Shown: positions 1-9,721, counted from the stretch's first letter. The stretch is DNA of 64,000 bases from Deltaproteobacteria bacterium (GCA_031276865.1 JAISMF010000106.1:84003-148002), one strand, 5' to 3'. Translations and numbers: made by a program. Notes: generated by a model not told the origin, from the letters alone.

Positions 1-162
1 TTGTCGCTTATGAGTATCCTGAAGACCACGTCGCTCCTCTTTTCACCATGCGCCCGGGGGCGCTTTGAAAAACATCGGCTCGCTTCCCCATGGGGGAAAA
101 GCGCGCCTTTGCCAAAACAGCCGGAAAGATCCGGAATTAGCGAAAGTTGTCAGGCCTGGACG

Positions 163-281
163 AAAGTCGTCCGGAGTTGTTTAAAGCCACTCGGAGTTGT
201 TTAATTTCACTCGGAGTTTTTAAAGTTACTCCGAATTGTTTAAAGTCGTCCGAAGTTACTTAAAATCGCCCTTAGTTATCC
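163..281. repeat. Degenerate 20-bp tandem repeat, about six copies
   Basis: Units begin at 163, 183, 203, 222, 242 and 262 and are 19-20 bp long. They resemble AAAGTCGTCCGGAGTTGTTT, with the core TCGGAGTTGTTT best kept in the first copies and decaying rightward. The array lies in non-coding sequence upstream of a terminator. Confidence 0.7.
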
Positions 282-335
282 GAAATTACCTGAAGAAACG
301 GTAGCTTAGGCGGAAACGCCAAATAGTTTCAGGGG

Positions 336-374
336 AAGGCCGCGGCTTTCCCGGGGAAGGCCGCGGCTTTTTTT
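336..374 (+). terminator. Rho-independent terminator, plus strand
   Basis: Two direct copies of AAGGCCGCGGCTTT pair with each other because the core GCCGCGGC is self-complementary. This gives a stem of about 16 bp (336-351 with 355-370) with a 3-nt loop, followed by a short T run. It ends a plus-strand transcript entering from the left and faces the 3' end of serC. Confidence 0.6.
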
Positions 375-382
375 AGGGATTG

Positions 383-1516
383 TCAGGCCCGCCTCTGAAA
401 TTCCGCCATGAACTCGATCAAGGTCTTAACCGCCTCCGCCGGCACGGCGTTGTAGATGGAGGCCCTGATCCCCCCCACCGAGCGGTGTCCGTTCAAGCCC
501 CAGAGCCCCTCCTTTTTGGCCTGGGCCAAGAAAGCCTCTTCGAGCTCCGGCGTGGGCAGCCTGAAGGTGACGTTCATGAGCGAGCGGCTGTCCTCGCGGG
601 CCGTGCCCCGGTAAAAGCCCTGGGATTGGTCGATGGCGAGGTAAAGCGCGGCGGCCTTCTTTTGATTGATCGCGGCCATCCGGGAAAGGCCGCCTATCTT
701 GTTCCTCAGCCACTTCATCACCAGTCCGGCCACGTAGATGCTGAAGACCGGAGGGGTGTTGTACATGCTGTCGGACTCCAGGTAGGTGCGGTAGTCCAAA
801 AGGCGCGGCAGGCCCTTTTTGCCGGTGGCGGCGAATTCCGGCTTGATCAGGACGATGGTGAGCCCGGCCGGACCCACGTTCTTCTGGGCGCCGGCGTGCG
901 CTAAAACGAAGTTTTTCAAGTCGAGGGGCCGGGAGAGGAAATCGCTGGACATATCGGATATGAGCGGGGCCGGGGCCTTTTCCGGAAAAGAGCGCCACTC
1001 GGTTCCCCGCACGGTGTTGTTGGCCGTGAGGTAGACGTAGCGGGCCTCCTGGGAAAAATCAAAAGAGTCGGGAATGCGGGTGAAGTCGTCTTTTTGGGAG
1101 GAGGCGGCCAAGCGGGCCTTGGACCCGCAGACCAAGGCCTCCTTGTAGGCCTTGTCCGACCACATGCCGGTGTTCACGTAATCGGAAACCGCCCCGTCCG
1201 CCGCGAAGTTCATGGGGATCATCGCGAACTGCAAGGAGGCCCCGCCCTGGAGGAAGATCGCCCGCCACTCGGATCCCAGCCCCAAAAGCGCGAGGATGTC
1301 GCTTTCGCAGTCCCCGACCATTTGAACCACCCTTTTATCCCGGTGGCTGATTTCCATCATGGACATGCCGGAGCCTCGCCAGTTTAACAGCTCGCCCGCG
1401 GCCTCCTCTAAGACCTCCTGGGGCAGAGCCGCCGGGCCCCCGTTGAAGTTGTAGACCCGGCCGTACCCGCGTCCGGCTTTAAGCGCCTTTTCCGGCGTTT
1501 CCGCCTCTGAACTCAT
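383..1516 (-). CDS. serC: Phosphoserine aminotransferase
   Basis: This PLP enzyme converts 3-phosphohydroxypyruvate and glutamate to phosphoserine in serine biosynthesis, and also acts in pyridoxal phosphate synthesis in many bacteria. The 377-residue length is near the family norm. Visible motifs are FNGGPAALP near residue 24, QGGAS near 90 and HAGAQKNVGPAG, where Lys212 would carry PLP. The C-terminal GHRSVGGIRASIYNA is the usual substrate-binding end. The ATG is preceded by CAGGAG at good spacing. It follows the CCA/DHH/CBS gene on the same strand after about 190 nt, so it may be the last gene of that transcription unit or have its own promoter. I saw no minus-strand terminator after it. 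Confidence 0.95.
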   Translation of the reverse strand: MSSEAETPEKALKAGRGYGRVYNFNGGPAALPQEVLEEAAGELLNWRGSGMSMMEISHRDKRVVQMVGDCESDILALLGLGSEWRAIFLQGGASLQFAMIPMNFAADGAVSDYVNTGMWSDKAYKEALVCGSKARLAASSQKDDFTRIPDSFDFSQEARYVYLTANNTVRGTEWRSFPEKAPAPLISDMSSDFLSRPLDLKNFVLAHAGAQKNVGPAGLTIVLIKPEFAATGKKGLPRLLDYRTYLESDSMYNTPPVFSIYVAGLVMKWLRNKIGGLSRMAAINQKKAAALYLAIDQSQGFYRGTAREDSRSLMNVTFRLPTPELEEAFLAQAKKEGLWGLNGHRSVGGIRASIYNAVPAEAVKTLIEFMAEFQRRA

Positions 1517-1707
1517 AAAAAAACTCCTGAATGCGAATTAAAAACCCCGTAGGAACCCGAGCGTCGGCCTCGGGAAAACAAGGCTGGGGAGAAAAGATCT
1601 CCGAAAGCGGGGATTTTAGACCATCCGCCGCGAAAACACAAACGCCCGAAAGGGTCCGAGGCGGCCCCTAAGGCGCCGCGGCGGAATAAAGGCGGCCTTA
1701 GGCCTCC

Positions 1708-4449
1708 TTAGATCAGATCCGGACTCATGGAGGCCCGACCCCTCTCCAGGCGCCCCGGGGTCTCGGGTTTAAGCCGCGAACGGAGGCCGGCCCCGGGCAG
1801 GGCCGCGAGGTAGCGCCGCACGTAGTCCCGATCCTCGTCTTGGAGGCTCACGAGCCCGTCCCGGCGGGCGTTCTTCAAGATCTCCCGGGCCTTCTCCAGA
1901 TCCTCCCCCGGCCGGAAGCCCAAGGTTAAGAGCTCGTCCCGGCTGATCTCCGCCGTCACCCGCCTGAAGCTCGAAAGGAAGAGGGCTCCGGCCCGGGCCA
2001 GCGGCCCGGAGCCGGCGCGGGCCATGACGTAGAGCGCCCCGGGCCGGGAGAGGTTTCCGTAGATCTGCTCGGCCTCGAAGAGGGCGAGGTCGGGGCGGTC
2101 CTGGTATTTGGCCGCGCCGTTCGCGATCCTGTCCAGCGTGGGCCGCTCGGACGCCAAGGCCCGCGCCTGCCGGCGGCTATCCTCCCCCAGGTTGTCCGCG
2201 AGGTTTAAGACCGCGTCCAAATCGAGCTCCTGGGTGAGGGCCAGGAAATAGACCAGCCACATGGGCCCGAAGCCGGAGCCGAAGGTGAGCCGGCACCAGT
2301 CCCGCACCCGATCTACCCTTTTAAAGAGCTCCACGCGCCTCCTTTCCACCTTCAGATCCGGCGAGAAGGCCTTCAAAAGCCCGAATTCGGAAAGGCGCAA
2401 AAGGGCCGCCCCCGGGGACTCCTCCAGGCAGATGAGCTTGAGCTCGGTCATGAGCCTCTTTAAGGAGAGGTTTTTGATGAAGCCGCCGGAGACGGCGTTC
2501 AGGATCAAAGACGCGGTCATCTTGCTCACGGTGAAGCCCAGGCGGTTTTCGAAGCGCGCCGCCCGAAAGGCCCGGGTGGGGTCCTCCACGATGCTTAAGC
2601 TGTGCAGCACCCGAATGACCCCCTCTTTAATATCCTGGTAGCCCCGGTAGTAGTCCAAGAGCTTTCCGAACTCGCGCGGGGCCAGAGACAGGGCCAAGGT
2701 GTTCACCGTGAAGTCCCGGCGCTGCAAGTCCAGCTGAATGGAGGCGTGGCGCACCACGGGAAGGGCCCCGGGGTACTCGTAGTACTCCACCCGGGCGCTG
2801 GAGAAGTCCAGGCGGCTCCCGTCGGCGAGGAACAAGGTCGCGGTCTTGAAGCGGGGGTGGCTCTTCAAGACGAAATCCTCATGCTTTTTCACGTATTCCC
2901 GTAAAAACAGCGACAGCTCCCCGGTCAGGGTCAAATCAAGGTCCCGCATGGGCCGCAGCATGACCAGATCCCGCGCCGTCCCCCCCACGAGGTAGAGATC
3001 CATCCCCAAATCCTGGGCCAGCTCGCCCATTTCCCGCAGCATGGAAAGGGTCTTTTCCGAGAGCCTCTCCTCCATCAAAGCGGAAAGGTCGCGGCCGAAG
3101 GGGTTGCGGGGGATTCCCTTGTCGTCCCCGCCGCCGGCGGAGGAAAGGAGCCTGAGAAGGTCCGTGCGGGTGATGACGCCCAAGGCCTTTCCGGCCGGAT
3201 CCACCACCGGAAGTATCCTCTGCCTTTCGCCGGCGATGATCCTCTCCACCTCGCTAAAGGGAGTCTCGGGCGCGGCCGTCACGAAGTCGCTCACCATAAA
3301 GTCCTGGACCGGATACGCCGTGAGCCCGTGGTACATGGCCTTGGCCACGCTCTGCTCGCTTATGACCCCGCTCACCCGGCCCAGGGCGTCCTCGGCTAAG
3401 ACCACGTTCAAGCCGTAGCGGGACATCATGTCCATGGCCTCGGAGAGGGGCCGCGTCTCGGAAAGGCCTATGGCCGGACGCACCATGATGTTTCCCGCCT
3501 GAAAAAGCCGACCCACGGCCTCCGCCAGGGCCGCGTCCAGCCTCTCCCTCGCCTCCTTCAAGCCCAGGCCCTTGAACACCGAGGCCGCGGCCGAGACGTG
3601 GCCGCCGCCGGAAAGGGCCCGGGCCACCTCCCCCACGTTGAGGCCGCTCTTGCGGGAACGCCCCACCAGCTGCACCAGATTCTCCATCTGCACCAGGATG
3701 AAGACCGTGTCCAGATCCAAAATGTCCAATAGGCGGGGGGCCAAGACCGAGACGTCGTCCACGTGGCGCTCCCTCGCGGCCATGGAGACGCCGATCGCGA
3801 CGCCCTTGAGCTCCCGCACCTCGGCCTGGGTCACCAGCTCGTTTAAGAGGGAGAGCTGGGAGGCGTTCAACTCCTCGGAGGTCAAAGACGAGACCGTCTC
3901 CAGATCCGCCCCCTTCTCCAAAAGATAGGCGCAGGCCAGAAGATCCCTGGGCGTGGCGGAGGGGTAGGTGAAGTTCCCCGTATCCTCGTAGAGGCCCAAG
4001 GCCAGCATGGTGGCCATGTCCGCGGAAAGGCGGATCCCCCGCTCCCGGATGATCTCGGTCAAAATGGTGACCGTGGCCCCCACCTTTTCGGCGCGGACGA
4101 GGCTCCCCCGGATGTCCTTCGGGGTGTCCGGGTGGTGGTCGTAGAGGTGCACCTCCAGATCCCTTATTTCCAAAATGGGCGCCGCGAGTCCGACGCGGTC
4201 TTCCTGGCGGGTGTCCACCACCACCAGCCGCTTAATCTCCTTTAAATCCAGATCCTTGAACTTCGCCACCCTGAAGCCGGAAAAGACCCCCTTCACGAAG
4301 GGGGGGGTGAGCCGGCGGTTCTGACCCCCGGGGAAGAGCAAAGCGGATCCGGGATAGATGAGCCCCGCGGCGGCCATGGAGGCCGCCGCGTCGAAGTCGG
4401 GACTCATGTGGCAGGTGACTATCGTGTCCGGGCCCCTCTCCCTTTTCAC
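1708..4449 (-). CDS. DHH/CBS/CCA-type tRNA nucleotidyltransferase fusion
   Basis: This 913-residue multidomain protein probably adds all or part of the CCA end to tRNA. The N-terminus carries a DHH phosphoesterase domain (HMSPDFDA near residue 14, DHHPD near 105, GGHVSAAAS later). A pair of CBS domains lies at about 315-440. A class II nucleotidyltransferase head follows, with VGGTARDLVM and metal-binding DLDLT near 480-505, then the neck sequence EDPTRAFRAARF. This architecture is known from Desulfobacterota and Aquificae, where it may act as an A-adding or CCA-adding enzyme; I cannot tell which. Its GTG start overlaps the xer stop as GTGA, with GGAGG just upstream, so the two genes are translationally coupled. 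Confidence 0.9.
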   Translation of the reverse strand: MKRERGPDTIVTCHMSPDFDAAASMAAAGLIYPGSALLFPGGQNRRLTPPFVKGVFSGFRVAKFKDLDLKEIKRLVVVDTRQEDRVGLAAPILEIRDLEVHLYDHHPDTPKDIRGSLVRAEKVGATVTILTEIIRERGIRLSADMATMLALGLYEDTGNFTYPSATPRDLLACAYLLEKGADLETVSSLTSEELNASQLSLLNELVTQAEVRELKGVAIGVSMAARERHVDDVSVLAPRLLDILDLDTVFILVQMENLVQLVGRSRKSGLNVGEVARALSGGGHVSAAASVFKGLGLKEARERLDAALAEAVGRLFQAGNIMVRPAIGLSETRPLSEAMDMMSRYGLNVVLAEDALGRVSGVISEQSVAKAMYHGLTAYPVQDFMVSDFVTAAPETPFSEVERIIAGERQRILPVVDPAGKALGVITRTDLLRLLSSAGGGDDKGIPRNPFGRDLSALMEERLSEKTLSMLREMGELAQDLGMDLYLVGGTARDLVMLRPMRDLDLTLTGELSLFLREYVKKHEDFVLKSHPRFKTATLFLADGSRLDFSSARVEYYEYPGALPVVRHASIQLDLQRRDFTVNTLALSLAPREFGKLLDYYRGYQDIKEGVIRVLHSLSIVEDPTRAFRAARFENRLGFTVSKMTASLILNAVSGGFIKNLSLKRLMTELKLICLEESPGAALLRLSEFGLLKAFSPDLKVERRRVELFKRVDRVRDWCRLTFGSGFGPMWLVYFLALTQELDLDAVLNLADNLGEDSRRQARALASERPTLDRIANGAAKYQDRPDLALFEAEQIYGNLSRPGALYVMARAGSGPLARAGALFLSSFRRVTAEISRDELLTLGFRPGEDLEKAREILKNARRDGLVSLQDEDRDYVRRYLAALPGAGLRSRLKPETPGRLERGRASMSPDLI

Positions 4450-5351
4450 TTATCCTCCCTTCGGCCCCTGGGGTGGCTCTTTTCATGGACTTTTTTCAGG
4501 CGCCTGGAACCGGTTTTCAGGTACTTCTCGGTGGTCCCGAGCCCCCGGTGCCCCAGCATGAGCTGCACGGCCCGCAAATCCGCGCCGCCCTCGACTAGGT
4601 GCGTCGCGAAGGAGTGCCGCAGGCAGTGGGGCGAGACCCGCCCCAGGCCCAACGCCTGGGCCTCCCGGGAAACGAGGCGCCAGAAGTACTGGCGGCTCAT
4701 CCTCCCCCCCCGGGAGTTTAAAAACACCCACGGGCGCTCCCTCCCGCGGGCGAGCCCGGGCCGCGCCTCTTGTAAATAACGCCGCACGAAGAAGGCCGCC
4801 AGGTCCCCCACGGGAATCAGCCTGTCCTTGGAGCCCTTCCCCCGCGCCCTGATAAAGCCCTCGTCTAGATTGAGCCCCCCCAGGCTGAGATCCAACAGCT
4901 CGGAGACCCGCAAACCCCCGGCGTACATGAGTTCGAACATGGCCCGGTTCCGCAGACCCAACGGGGTGGAGGGATCCGGCGCCGCCACGAGCCTTTGGAC
5001 GTCCTCCTCCCCGAGGGCCTTGGGCACGCTTCGGGGGAGGGCCGGGCTCTCCAAAGACGCGGCCGGGGAGCCCTTGACGTAATTCTCCTCCTCCAGGAAG
5101 GCGTAGAAACCCTTCACCGCGGAAAGCCTGCGGGCCCGGCTCCTGGGCCCCAGCCGGTCGGCGATATGAAGGAGGTAGTCTAAAAGATCCCCCCTGCCGG
5201 CCGCGAGGGGGCTTTTCACGCCCCGCTCCTTTAAATGAAGGAGGAAATCGTCCAGATCGGAGGCGTAGGCGGCCACCGTGTTGGGGGAGAGCGCCCGCTC
5301 CACGGCGAGGTGCCCCAGATAGAGATCCTTGTAAGGCGCGAAATCGCTCAC
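4446..5351 (-). CDS. Tyrosine site-specific recombinase, XerC/XerD family
   Basis: This 301-residue protein should resolve chromosome dimers at dif with a second Xer protein. It has the N-terminal SAM-like core-binding domain and a C-terminal catalytic domain. The catalytic set is complete: Arg in GGLRVSELL, Lys in GKGSKDR, H242-x-x-R245 in HCLRHSFATH, His268 in MLGHRG and nucleophile Tyr277. The linker (LPRSVPKAL) and length resemble XerD more than XerC, but I would not fix the paralogue. The start is GTG with a weak ribosome binding site. It heads the minus-strand group xer-CCA fusion-serC. No integrase-style mobile context is seen, so it looks like a housekeeping recombinase. Confidence 0.88.
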   Translation of the reverse strand: MSDFAPYKDLYLGHLAVERALSPNTVAAYASDLDDFLLHLKERGVKSPLAAGRGDLLDYLLHIADRLGPRSRARRLSAVKGFYAFLEEENYVKGSPAASLESPALPRSVPKALGEEDVQRLVAAPDPSTPLGLRNRAMFELMYAGGLRVSELLDLSLGGLNLDEGFIRARGKGSKDRLIPVGDLAAFFVRRYLQEARPGLARGRERPWVFLNSRGGRMSRQYFWRLVSREAQALGLGRVSPHCLRHSFATHLVEGGADLRAVQLMLGHRGLGTTEKYLKTGSRRLKKVHEKSHPRGRREDK

Positions 5352-6451
5352 GGTGAACGCTTTGGGCGGCCCGGGCTTTCGTCCGCCCGGGGTCGGGTGG
5401 GGCTCCCTAAGGAGGATTTCCGCGGGGACGCCGCGAAGAGTCGGGGACGCCTCGGGGAGCCGGAGTCGCCTCCTCCCGAAAGATTTCGGAAGGGGTCGAG
5501 CCCGCCGGAGGTCCCAAAGGGAGGGGGGGGAAGCGGCCCAGGAAACCCGGCCCGGAAAAGCGGGGCGGAGGCGGAATCCGCAAGGTCCGAAAAACGCCCG
5601 GAAAAATTGGGCGAAGGGCGTCCCGGGGCGGGGAGGGGGGCTTCCGGAAACTATTTAACATTTTAGCCCCCGAGGCGTTCTTTTTCCAGGGAAAACGGAA
5701 GCCCGAGGGGCCCCTCGCCGAAACGGCCCTCCCCGGCCCCGGAAGGCGGCATTCGCCCCGGAAACGGTCATGGGGGTCGGGCGCGGGAAGGGCGGGGGAG
5801 AAAAACGCGGGGCGAAAAACATCCCCCATCCCGGCGCCCGAAGGATCGGGGCGGGACGGGCTTTTCGTAGGGAAAAAAACCTCCCCGCTGAAAGCGCCTC
5901 GGGCGAGGCCCCCATCCAAGACGAGGAAAAGATCCGTCACTCGCCATTGAATTAAGCCCCCCCGTGAAAAACTCCCCAACACCAAAAAATAAATCCATCC
6001 CGCGCGGCGGACGAAAAAAAACGCCGCCAACTTGAACGCGATCGCCGAAAGCCTAAATCCCCAGGCTATTCCGGAGGGGCTTCGGGACAAAAGCCCCGCG
6101 CGTTGGAAAAGATCCGCGGGAAAGGCCCCGAGGCGTCTTTCCCGCTTATTGAACACTTAATTTTATTTTGTTATATTCAAATTACGGGAGAGAAACCGGA
6201 AAGCGTTCTGGCCGCCCGGGCGAAACGCTTCGCGCGCCCGCGGGAAAAAAACCAAGCCCGCCTTCCCCCTTCCGCTCGTTTAAAGCCCATTCGCCGGGCT
6301 TTTCCGGACGCTCCGGATTTTCCCGGCGCACATAAACTTCTTTTCCGGACGCCTGACGCTTTTTTCCAGGCCCTTTTAGTTTTCCGCAACGAAAAAAAAG
6401 TCCGGAAAAACACGCGCGTCTTATCCGGCGCCATTGGAGGGATTAAGGCAC
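5352..6451. other. 1.1-kb divergent intergenic region between xer and ppdK
   Basis: No gene is supported. Long open frames on both strands are Pro/Arg/Gly-rich, lack ribosome binding sites and have no domains. The right half holds the ppdK promoter (6149-6177) and a leader of about 265 nt in which the 13-mer CTTTTCCGGACGC occurs twice (6299 and 6340). The left half should contain the xer promoter, which I could not place. Confidence 0.6.
6149..6177 (+). promoter_or_regulatory. Sigma-70-type promoter for ppdK
   Basis: TTGAAC (6149-6154), a 17-bp spacer and TATATT (6172-6177) lie in an AT-rich patch inside GC-rich DNA. Transcription would start near 6184, leaving a leader of roughly 265 nt before the ppdK ATG. 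Confidence 0.7.
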
Positions 6452-9400
6452 ATGGCAAAAAAACTGGTCTATTTTTTCGGCGGCCCTAAAACCGACGGCC
6501 GGAGCGACATGAAGGATCTTCTGGGCGGAAAAGGGGCCAACCTCGCGGAAATGGCCAGGATCGGTCTTCCGGTCCCCCCCGGCTTCACCATCACGACCGA
6601 GGTCTGCTCGGCCTATTACGAAAACGATAAACAGTACCCCAAGGGCCTCAAAAAAGAGGTCGAGTCCGCCATATCCCGGGTGGAGAAGATCGCGGGCAAA
6701 CGCTTCGGGGATCCCAAAGACCCCCTCTTGTTAAGCTGCCGCTCCGGCGCCAGGGTCTCCATGCCCGGGATGATGGAGACGGTTTTAAACATCGGCCTAA
6801 ACGACGACTCCGTCGCGGGCCTGATCGAGAAGACCGGAAACGAGCGCTTCGCCTACGACTCCTACCGCCGCTTCGTGGCCATGTACGGAGGGGTCGTTTT
6901 GGGGATCAAGCCGGACACCGAGAAGGATCCCGACCCCTTCGACCACCTCATCTCCCAGCTCCGCGCCGAAAAGGGCGCGCGGCTGGACACCGATCTCGGG
7001 GCGGAGGATCTGAAAAACCTGGCCGCGCGCTACAAGGATCTGGTCTTCCGGAAAACGGGCCGACAATTCCCGTCGGATCCCGAAGAGCAGCTCTGGGGGG
7101 CGGTCTCCGCGGTCTTCGAGTCCTGGAACATCGATCGCGCCAAGGAGTACCGCAAACACAACGGCTATCCCGAGGACTGGGGCACGGCCGTGAACGTCCA
7201 GGCCATGGTGTTCGGAAACATGGGCCGAAACTCCGCGACCGGCGTGGCCTTCACGCGGGACCCCGCGACCGGCGAGAACTACTTCTACGGGGAGTACCTC
7301 ATAAACGCCCAAGGCGAGGACGTGGTCGCGGGCATCCGCACCCCGGCCCCCATAAACCACCAAAAGCCCCTCCCCGAGGGGGTGGAGACGACTTTGGAAG
7401 ACGAGCTTCCGGAGCTGTACCGGGAACTGGCCGGCTACCGCCTGACCTTGGAGAGGCACTACCGCGACATGCAGGATCTGGAGTTCACCATCCAGGAGGG
7501 CAAGCTCTGGATGCTCCAGTGCCGCAACGGCAAGCGCACCTCGCAGGCGGCTTTGAAGATCGCGATGGATCTGGTCCGGGAGGGCCTCATCAGCCCCAAG
7601 GAGGCGGTTTCCCGCATCCAGCCGCAGCAGCTGGTGCAGATCCTGCTCCCCTATTTCGACGTGAATTCCCCGGACTACAAACGCCGCCAGGTCCTGGCGA
7701 CGGGCCTCGCGGCCTCCCCCGGGGCCGCCGTGGGCACGGTGGTCTTCTCGGCCACCGACGCCGACAAGCTGGCCGCCGAGCTGGATGAAAACGGCTGGCC
7801 CAAAAAGGTCATCCTGGTTCGGGAGGAGACCAGCCCCGAGGACATCCGCGGCATGTTCGCGGCCCAGGGCATCCTCACCGCCCGCGGCGGGATGACGTCC
7901 CACGCCGCCGTGGTGGCCCGGGGCATGGGCCGGGTCTGCGTGGCCGGCGCCGCCAAAATTTCCGTGAACTACGAAAAGGAGCTCTTCACCACCGCCGACG
8001 GCGAGACGGTGCGGGTGGGCGACTGGATCTCCTTGGACGGCACCAAAGGCGAGGTCATCAAGGGGAAGCTCCAGACCGCCCAGGTGGACGTGAACGCCGA
8101 TCCCAACTTCGCCGAGTTCATGGACTTCGTTTCCGGCTTCAAGAAGATAAAGGTGCGCACCAACGCCGACACCCCCCGGGACTCCCTGGTGGCGAGAGGC
8201 TATCAGGCCGAGGGCATCGGCCTTTGCCGCACCGAGCACATGTTCTTCGAGGAGGACCGCATCGACCACATCCGGGCCATGATCCTGGCCGAGGATGTGG
8301 AGGGCCGGAAGGCGGCCTTGGACAGGCTCCTTCCCATGCAGCGCTCGGACTTTTACGAGATCTTCAAGGCCATGAACGGCCTTCCCGTCACCATCCGCAC
8401 CCTGGATCCCCCCCTCCACGAGTTTCTGCCCCACTCGGATCGGGACATCGAGGAGCTGGCCCACAAATTCAACCTCTCCTACGCCAAGGTGAAGAACCGG
8501 GTGGACGCCTTGAAAGAGCAGAACCCCATGCTGGGCTTACGGGGCTGCCGCCTAGGGATCCTCTACCCCGAGATCACCCACATGCAGGCCAGGGCGGTCT
8601 TCGAGGCCGCGGCCAAGGCCGCGGCCGACGGCGTCCCGGTGGAGCCGGAGATCATGATCCCGCTGGTGGGCCACGAAAAGGAGTTCATCCTCCAAAAGGC
8701 CATCGTGGACAAGGCCGCCGCCGACGTCTCGGAAGAGAAGGGCGTCAAGATCAAATACATGGTGGGAACCATGATCGAGCTCCCCCGGGCGGCCCTCCAG
8801 GCCGACAACATCGCCCGGGCCGGAGCGCAGTTCTTCTCCTTCGGCACGAACGATCTCACCCAAACCACCTACGGGCTCTCCCGGGACGATTCGGGGTCCT
8901 TTCTGGGGGCCTACACCGACCTCAAGATCTGGCAAAACGACCCCTTCGTCACCCTCGATCAAGACGGCGTGGGGCAGCTTATCAAGCTGGGCGTGGAGAA
9001 AGGCCGCGGCGTGGCCCCCAAACTCAAGGTGGGCATCTGCGGCGAGCACGGCGGCGACCCCGCCTCGGTCATGTTCTGTTGCTTGAACGGCTTCGACTAC
9101 GTCTCCTGCTCCCCCCACCGGGTGCCCCTGGCCCGCCTGGCGGCGGCCCAGGCCGCCATCCTGGCGGAAGGCGAGAAGGGCGGCGGGAAAAAAAGCCCCG
9201 CCCGGAGGGCCGCCCCGAAGGCCCAGAAAAAACCCGCCACCGGAAGGAAAAAGGCCCCGGCGAAGCCCGCGGCCAGGAAGCCCGCCCTAAAAAAGCCCGG
9301 CGGAAGGAAAGCCGCCCCGAAAAAAGCCGCCGCCCAAAAAGCCGCCGCCCTTAGAGGGGCCGCTAAAAAGGCTCCGGCCAAAAAACCCGGCCGCGCGGCC

Positions 9401-9526
9401 GCGACCTCCCGGAAGCCCGCCGCCAAGAGGCCCGCCGCCAAGAAACCCGCCCAGGCGAAAAGGGCCGCCCCGAAAAGGGCGGCCGCCGGAAAGGCCCGCG
9501 CCGCCGGAAGGCGCGGCCCGCGCTAA
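6452..9526 (+). CDS. ppdK: Pyruvate phosphate dikinase with histone-H1-like C-terminal tail
   Basis: PPDK interconverts pyruvate + ATP + Pi and PEP + AMP + PPi. All core parts are present: the nucleotide-binding start GGKGANLAEM, the phosphohistidine motif GGMTSHAAVVARG (His484) and the PEP/pyruvate barrel ending in GICGEHGGDP (catalytic Cys863). The normal enzyme ends near residue 905. About 118 further residues are almost only Lys, Arg, Ala and Pro in AAKKPA-like units, like bacterial H1-type proteins; I know of no such tail in the family. The ATG at 6452 is chosen over an upstream TTG because GGAGG at 6436-6440 lies at the right distance. It is a single-gene unit with its own promoter and terminator, convergent with the por operon. 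Confidence 0.95.
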   Translation: MAKKLVYFFGGPKTDGRSDMKDLLGGKGANLAEMARIGLPVPPGFTITTEVCSAYYENDKQYPKGLKKEVESAISRVEKIAGKRFGDPKDPLLLSCRSGARVSMPGMMETVLNIGLNDDSVAGLIEKTGNERFAYDSYRRFVAMYGGVVLGIKPDTEKDPDPFDHLISQLRAEKGARLDTDLGAEDLKNLAARYKDLVFRKTGRQFPSDPEEQLWGAVSAVFESWNIDRAKEYRKHNGYPEDWGTAVNVQAMVFGNMGRNSATGVAFTRDPATGENYFYGEYLINAQGEDVVAGIRTPAPINHQKPLPEGVETTLEDELPELYRELAGYRLTLERHYRDMQDLEFTIQEGKLWMLQCRNGKRTSQAALKIAMDLVREGLISPKEAVSRIQPQQLVQILLPYFDVNSPDYKRRQVLATGLAASPGAAVGTVVFSATDADKLAAELDENGWPKKVILVREETSPEDIRGMFAAQGILTARGGMTSHAAVVARGMGRVCVAGAAKISVNYEKELFTTADGETVRVGDWISLDGTKGEVIKGKLQTAQVDVNADPNFAEFMDFVSGFKKIKVRTNADTPRDSLVARGYQAEGIGLCRTEHMFFEEDRIDHIRAMILAEDVEGRKAALDRLLPMQRSDFYEIFKAMNGLPVTIRTLDPPLHEFLPHSDRDIEELAHKFNLSYAKVKNRVDALKEQNPMLGLRGCRLGILYPEITHMQARAVFEAAAKAAADGVPVEPEIMIPLVGHEKEFILQKAIVDKAAADVSEEKGVKIKYMVGTMIELPRAALQADNIARAGAQFFSFGTNDLTQTTYGLSRDDSGSFLGAYTDLKIWQNDPFVTLDQDGVGQLIKLGVEKGRGVAPKLKVGICGEHGGDPASVMFCCLNGFDYVSCSPHRVPLARLAAAQAAILAEGEKGGGKKSPARRAAPKAQKKPATGRKKAPAKPAARKPALKKPGGRKAAPKKAAAQKAAALRGAAKKAPAKKPGRAAATSRKPAAKRPAAKKPAQAKRAAPKRAAAGKARAAGRRGPR

Positions 9527-9542
9527 GCGCCGCTGGAAAACG

Positions 9543-9580
9543 AAAAAAGCCCCCGGAATCGCTTCCGGGGGCTTTTTTTT
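9543..9580 (+). terminator. Strong rho-independent terminator of ppdK
   Basis: Six A, then a 10-bp stem GCCCCCGGAA/TTCCGGGGGC with a 4-nt loop, then eight T. It starts 17 nt after the ppdK stop and could act on both strands. Confidence 0.9.
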
Positions 9581-9721
9581 CCTAACCGCGGCCCGCGGGC
9601 GCGGCCGTAACGGAGAGTGGAAATAAAACCCGAACGGGGGGGAAGGGCCCCCCCGCGGGGATGGGCGGAATCAGGCGGCCGCCTTAAGGCTCCGCCCGGC
9701 GCTAAAAGCCGCTCTAAAACG

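Larger units (their letters stand above)
1..382. other. Non-coding left edge with short tandem repeats
   Basis: I see no convincing gene here. The only open frame (1-204, plus) starts at TTG without a ribosome binding site and has no recognisable domain. The stretch holds a run of 20-bp tandem repeats and a plus-strand terminator, so it is probably the 3' flank of a plus-strand gene lying left of the window. Confidence 0.6.

Noticed and set aside
5407..6156. 249-codon minus-strand frame between xer and ppdK
   Set aside because: Pro/Arg/Phe/Gly-rich, no domain, no ribosome binding site, and it overlaps the ppdK promoter region.
6797..8464. 555-codon minus-strand open frame antisense to ppdK
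   Set aside because: It is exactly antisense to a certain gene, rich in Val/Gly/His/Leu, with no domain and no ribosome binding site; a typical by-product of high-GC codon use.
8224..9354. 376-codon plus-strand frame inside ppdK
   Set aside because: Alternative frame of ppdK with Pro/Arg/Gly/His composition and no family.
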